DNA from: Sphingobacterium chuzhouense
GTDB lineage: Bacteria > Bacteroidota > Bacteroidia > Sphingobacteriales > Sphingobacteriaceae
DNA: 64,000 bases
Reading direction: 5' to 3'
Assembly: GCF_014692525.1 (NCBI RefSeq)
Contig: NZ_JACNYL010000001.1
Location: 1,550,001 to 1,614,000 of the forward strand
This document shows, piece after piece, positions 60,732-64,000 of the stretch. The position numbers were made by a program, and so were the translations under genes. How positions within the stretch are numbered: position 1 is the first letter of the stretch; the number at the start of each line of letters is the position of its first letter. The notes below the pieces were generated by a model. That model saw nothing but the letters and a program-made list of their open reading frames with translations, did no database searches and was not told the DNA's origin.

Positions 60732-61338
60732 CCAAATCCCGGATACGCATAGAAATTGGCTTCCCTACGATGGTACAGTCCATTATTATGGTAAATTGAT
60801 GTCCAAAGAACAAGCGGATTTTTACCTAAACAAATTATTGGAAACCATTAATTGGAGAAATGACGAAGCTGTTATTTTTGGAAGGAAAATAATTACAAAA
60901 AGAAAAGTAGCGTGGTATGGCGAAAGACCTTATGCATACACGTATTCCAACACAACAAAATATGCTTTGCCTTGGACAAAGGAATTGTTGGAGTTAAAGA
61001 TATTAATAGAAAAGGAAACAGGCGAAACGTTTAACTCTTGTCTGCTCAACCTGTACCACAGCGGGGACGAGGGAATGGCATGGCATAGCGATGGAGAACG
61101 TGATTTAAAAAGAGACGGAGCAATCGGATCAATGAGTTTTGGAGCAGAAAGGAAATTTGCGTTTAAGCACAAGCAAACCAAAGAAAAAATAGAGCTTTTT
61201 TTAGCACATGGAAGCTTGTTGGTCATGAAAGACATTACACAAACTCACTGGCTACATAGATTGCCGCCCAGCAAAAAGATAACAACGCCAAGGGTAAACT
61301 TGACCTTTAGGACGATAGAAAACCAAGCGAAAGATTAA
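60718..61338 (+). CDS. alkB: AlkB-like DNA/RNA dealkylase
   Basis: A 206-residue Fe(II)/2-oxoglutarate dioxygenase. The start at 60718 (MDLFSQ) lies inside the end of ada. Metal ligands are His123 and Asp125 (WHSDGE) and His180 (THWLHRLP); 2-oxoglutarate is held by the arginines in TPRVNLTFR. The NLYHSGDEGMAWHSDGE segment is typical of ALKBH2/3-like repair enzymes. It reverses N1-methyladenine and N3-methylcytosine. Confidence 0.94.
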   Translation: MDLFSQIPDTHRNWLPYDGTVHYYGKLMSKEQADFYLNKLLETINWRNDEAVIFGRKIITKRKVAWYGERPYAYTYSNTTKYALPWTKELLELKILIEKETGETFNSCLLNLYHSGDEGMAWHSDGERDLKRDGAIGSMSFGAERKFAFKHKQTKEKIELFLAHGSLLVMKDITQTHWLHRLPPSKKITTPRVNLTFRTIENQAKD

Positions 61339-61431
61339 AGCAATGCGAAAAATGAGGCAATAATACGTGAAGATTACATTCCGATTCCTAATATACCAAA
61401 ATTTAGGCTAAATTTAACCGGAGAAAGTTAT

Positions 61432-61890
61432 ATGAAGAAATTAGGAATTTGGTTGATCATTTGTTGTTGTTCTATAGGAAGCATGCAAGCACAGAACCCA
61501 CAAAAATTAGGTTGGATATGGGGGCCATCTGTGGGATGGCAATACCAAAGTGGAAATTTTCTGAAAGCATCAGGCTGGGGATTGTTCGCGCCGAACGATC
61601 ACCAATACATAAAGATGAATGTCGGAGCAAACTTTACTTGGATGCAAGACAAGACCACTGTTATCCCCGAGCTGGGTTTTACCTATTATCTAAGCAATAG
61701 TTTAGTGTTTCCATTTGTTCAGGCAGAGGTTACACCGTATACATTGACGCCTAAAGTTGGAATGAGTATTCTTTCCGTTTTAGACTTAGGGGTGGGCTAT
61801 GGCTTTGAAATGAACACAAAAAAAGACTTTAAACCACTGAAAGGATGGACGGGGTCGGTCACGTTGAACATTCCATTGAATTTCTATTAA
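61432..61890 (+). CDS. Secreted small beta-barrel-like protein of unknown function
   Basis: A 152-residue protein with a clear signal peptide (to SMQAQ) and alternating aromatic/small residues in short strands (WIWGPSVGWQYQSG, YIKMNVGANFTWM, LDLGVGYGFEM, GSVTLNIPLNFY) ending in a tyrosine, as for a small outer-membrane barrel. I do not recognise a named family. It stands alone between alkB and HU. Confidence 0.75.
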   Translation: MKKLGIWLIICCCSIGSMQAQNPQKLGWIWGPSVGWQYQSGNFLKASGWGLFAPNDHQYIKMNVGANFTWMQDKTTVIPELGFTYYLSNSLVFPFVQAEVTPYTLTPKVGMSILSVLDLGVGYGFEMNTKKDFKPLKGWTGSVTLNIPLNFY

Positions 61891-62089
61891 AATATTGAAA
61901 ATCTGCATAAACTATCATAAACATAAAGAATATGAACAGAGCGAAACGAACTTTTGAACACCGCCGGAAACCAATAAATAATCCACGTTTTCTCTCTAAA
62001 GTATATAAATAGTTGATACAGAAAAGTTTTTGAATAGACGAAGTTTAGTAAAAAAACAAAATAAATTTTTAAACATCATAAAAAAAAGA

Positions 62090-62097
62090 TACTTTTG
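62090..62097 (+). promoter_or_regulatory. Promoter -7 element of the HU gene
   Basis: TACTTTTG matches TAnnTTTG exactly; the A/T-rich DNA upstream (62030-62090) suits a strong promoter. The leader to the HU start is about 55 bases. Confidence 0.65.
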
Positions 62098-62157
62098 CAT
62101 CCCCAAACGGCTGTTGCGTTAAGGGTTGAGAAATAAATAATTACAGTAAAAACAGAT

Positions 62158-62442
62158 ATGACTAAAGCAGAAATTATTGCGGAGATCTCTAATAAAACAG
62201 GTTTAGAGAAAGTAGATGTTCAAGAGACAGTAGAAGCATTTTTTAAGGTGGTGAAAAATGCTATGATTAGCGGAGAGAATGTGTACGTTAGAGGTTTCGG
62301 AAGCTTCGTTGTAAAGAAAAGAGCCGAGAAAACAGCTCGTAATATTTCAAAAAACACAGCGATCATTATTCCGGCGCACTATGTGCCAAGCTTTAAGCCG
62401 GCAAAAGTTTTTGTGGAAAAAGTTAAACAAGGGAACAAGTAA
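62158..62442 (+). CDS. hup: HU family DNA-binding protein
   Basis: A 94-residue HU/IHF protein: MTKAEIIAEISNKTGLEKVDVQETVEAFF, then GENVYVRGFGSFVVKKRAEKTARN with the DNA-intercalating arm and IIPAHYVPSFKP. It bends and compacts DNA. It sits just upstream of a TPR gene with a 12-base gap. Confidence 0.95.
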   Translation: MTKAEIIAEISNKTGLEKVDVQETVEAFFKVVKNAMISGENVYVRGFGSFVVKKRAEKTARNISKNTAIIIPAHYVPSFKPAKVFVEKVKQGNK

Positions 62443-62454
62443 AACTTAACCAAG

Positions 62455-63288
62455 ATGAATACCAAGCAAATAATAGTGATTGTCATTGTAGTCGCCTTAA
62501 TGGGTGGACTTCTTGCGCGACCTATTAAAGGTTTGGTAGACGAAAACAAAGGAGCTAATGATTCCGCAACTGCAGCGTCTTCGTCAGCTTTCACGTTCCA
62601 AAGTGTATCTGAAATAACCAAACAGTCCATAAACGCTAGTATAGCGCAGGAAATTACAGATTTGGAAGGAAAAGTCGCAGAGGCCAGTGGAGAGGAAAAA
62701 CTCGCTTTGTTGGAACAATTAGTACAAAAATGGGATGATGTTGCTAAGTTTGCTCCTCAAGGATTTATCTATGAGGAAATGGCAGAAACTTCACCTAAAT
62801 TTGAGTATTGGTTGAAAGCAGGCGATGCTTATCGGGCGGCATATACGAACCTGCAAGATACAGCGATGTCAGCGGAGCTGAACAGACTGGCGATTCGGTC
62901 GTATGAAAAAGCAACAGAACTGGACGAAAACAATTTGGACGCAAAAACAGGTCTAGGTGCAGCTATGGTTACAGGAGGTGGTAACCCAATGGCAGGGATC
63001 GCTTTATTGCAGGAAGTTGTTGCGAAAGAGCCGAAAAACATTAATGCAAACAAAACATTGGGATTGTTTTCTTTACAATCTCGACAATTCGACAAAGCTA
63101 TTGAGCGATTCAAAACGGTCGTCGAATTGAGCCCCGATGCAGAATCGTACTTTTATTTAGCAACGGGCTACGAAAATATTGGATTGAAAAACGAAGCCAT
63201 AGCAGCTTTTCAAAAGAGTAAAGAGCTGGCTGCGGATCCAACCCTATCTCAGTTCATCGACAGACGTGTGGAAGAACTCAGCAAGTAA
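62455..63288 (+). CDS. Membrane-anchored tetratricopeptide repeat protein
   Basis: A 277-residue protein: one N-terminal membrane helix (IIVIVIVVALMGGLLARP, about 5-22), a charged linker, then three to four TPR units (about 115-270; AIRSYEKATELDENNLDAKTGLG and AIERFKTVVELSPDAESYFYLATG are clear). It is a protein-interaction scaffold facing the periplasm. Its partner is unknown; location between HU and a ribosomal protein gene is reminiscent of other Bacteroidota. Confidence 0.88.
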   Translation: MNTKQIIVIVIVVALMGGLLARPIKGLVDENKGANDSATAASSSAFTFQSVSEITKQSINASIAQEITDLEGKVAEASGEEKLALLEQLVQKWDDVAKFAPQGFIYEEMAETSPKFEYWLKAGDAYRAAYTNLQDTAMSAELNRLAIRSYEKATELDENNLDAKTGLGAAMVTGGGNPMAGIALLQEVVAKEPKNINANKTLGLFSLQSRQFDKAIERFKTVVELSPDAESYFYLATGYENIGLKNEAIAAFQKSKELAADPTLSQFIDRRVEELSK

Positions 63289-63326
63289 TTAACATATTAA
63301 TTTAATCATTAAAAAACATTAAAGCT

Positions 63327-63416
63327 ATGCCAAGCGGAAAAAAGAGAAAAAGACACAAAATGGCTACGCACAAGCGTAAAAAACGTTTAAGAAAAAATAG
63401 ACACAAGAAAAAATAA
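63327..63416 (+). CDS. AURKAIP1/COX24-domain small ribosomal protein (29 residues)
   Basis: A 29-residue, extremely basic peptide beginning MPSGKKRKRHKMATHKRKK and ending in RKNRHKKK. It matches the COX24/AURKAIP1 motif of mitochondrial mS38 and of the tiny bacterial small-subunit protein bS22. It is too short for most gene finders. The ATG lies 38 bases after the TPR stop and a strong terminator follows. Confidence 0.85.
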   Translation: MPSGKKRKRHKMATHKRKKRLRKNRHKKK

Positions 63417-63453
63417 GCTTGTTGGTCTTCTAGGTTAACACCTGTAAGACGTC

Positions 63454-63500
63454 ATACAATCTATGGTTTTCCATTTGAAAAACGATAGATTGTATTTTTT
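63454..63500 (+). terminator. Terminator after the small ribosomal protein gene
   Basis: ATACAATCTAT (63454-63464) and ATAGATTGTAT (63485-63495) form a perfect 11-bp stem, with an inner GTTTT/AAAAC pairing, then TTTTT. Confidence 0.85.
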
Positions 63501-63566
63501 CATTAACGAGTTTTTATGTTTCATCAGGCTATATACAACTCGTATAAAGCCGTAAATGAGTAGCTG

Positions 63567-64000
63567 TTGGTAAAGGAATTAATTATTGATTCAACTCCTG
63601 ACAAGGGAGTGACTATTGCTTTACTACAGGACAAACAGCTTGTTGAGCTGAACAAGGAACAGGCCGATAATAATTTCGCCGTGGGCGATATTTATCTAGG
63701 GCGGATCAAAAAGATTATGCCTGGCCTTAATGCCGCTTTCGTAGATGTAGGCTACGAAAAAGATGCGTTCTTACATTATTTGGATTTAGGACCTCAGGTT
63801 CAGTCTTTGCTCAAGCTAACAAGGATAGTAAAGAACGGCAGCTATCAAGAGAAGCTGCTCAATAGTTTGAAGCTTGAAAAGGACATTGATAAAGCAGGAA
63901 AGATTTCGGATATACTAAGCCGAAACGTGCTTTTACCAGTACAGATCGCTAAAGAACCTATCTCGACGAAAGGCCCCCGATTAAGTTCGGACCTATCCAT
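63567..64000 (+). CDS. rng: Ribonuclease E/G family protein, N-terminal part (runs off the window)
   Basis: From TTG 63567 the frame is open to the window end and reads (M)VKELIIDSTPDKGVTIALL, ELNKEQADNNFAVGDIYLGR, IKKIMPGLNAAFVDVGYEKDAFLHYLDLG. This is the start and S1-domain insertion of RNase G, an endoribonuclease in rRNA and mRNA processing. I take TTG as start because no ATG or GTG fits before the conserved VKELIIDSTP segment. The enzyme normally has about 500 residues, so about two thirds lie outside. Confidence 0.88.
   Translation, partial: MVKELIIDSTPDKGVTIALLQDKQLVELNKEQADNNFAVGDIYLGRIKKIMPGLNAAFVDVGYEKDAFLHYLDLGPQVQSLLKLTRIVKNGSYQEKLLNSLKLEKDIDKAGKISDILSRNVLLPVQIAKEPISTKGPRLSSDLS

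Overview
The window comes from a Bacteroidota chromosome, most likely a member of the Sphingobacteriaceae (genus not determined). The pointers are two SusC/SusD pairs, lipoproteins with Bacteroidota-type lipoboxes, TAnnTTTG (-7) promoters, A/T-rich leaders with few Shine-Dalgarno sequences, and a 29-residue AURKAIP1/COX24-type ribosomal protein next to a TPR protein and RNase G.

Layout. (1) 1-5 kb is housekeeping: the start of a PIG-L deacetylase, a peroxiredoxin/thioredoxin/small-protein redox cluster, tRNA-Arg(CCT) and aconitase. (2) 5-51.4 kb is one large pectin utilisation locus. It holds SusCD pair 1 with a beta-helix surface lipoprotein and a PL1 lyase lipoprotein; a stray DUF2383 gene; GH105, a DUF1593-esterase fusion and a second PL1; on the minus strand PL10, GH95, CE8, SusCD pair 2, a decayed CE12, CE8 and GH43; then on the plus strand CE12, a zinc-type dehydrogenase, GH28, GH105, PL10, uxaB, uxaA, uxaC, a KDPG-type aldolase, a hexuronate MFS transporter and a GapN-like dehydrogenase, closed by a LacI-family regulator. 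(3) 51.4-64 kb holds an MFS transporter, tRNA-Lys(CTT), a TetR-controlled TolC/HlyD/ABC-2 exporter resembling YbhGFSR, an Ada-AlkB alkylation repair pair, a small outer-membrane-like protein, HU, a TPR protein, the tiny ribosomal protein and the start of RNase G.

How it works together. Surface esterases (CE8, CE12, the DUF1593-linked esterase) would deesterify pectin. PL1, PL10 and GH28 would cut homogalacturonan, SusCD would import oligomers, and GH105, GH43 and GH95 would trim them in the periplasm. ExuT and UxaCBA would turn galacturonate into 2-keto-3-deoxygluconate. KDG kinase and the KduI/KduD pair for unsaturated products are not in the window. Five copies of a LacI-type operator (half site GCAAACGTTGCC, two of them perfect 24-bp palindromes) sit in front of the transcription units. 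They point to the terminal LacI gene as a local regulator instead of the hybrid two-component or sigma/anti-sigma systems common in such loci.

Most unusual items: a 795-bp array with strict 21-bp periodicity that runs through stop codons between PL10 and GH95; the DUF1593-esterase chimera with a remnant of the missing DUF1593 C-terminal domain 1.6 kb downstream; a CE12 pseudogene with an internal deletion; a 32-bp palindrome that reads both as operator and as terminator; and paired TetR palindromes around the exporter regulator.
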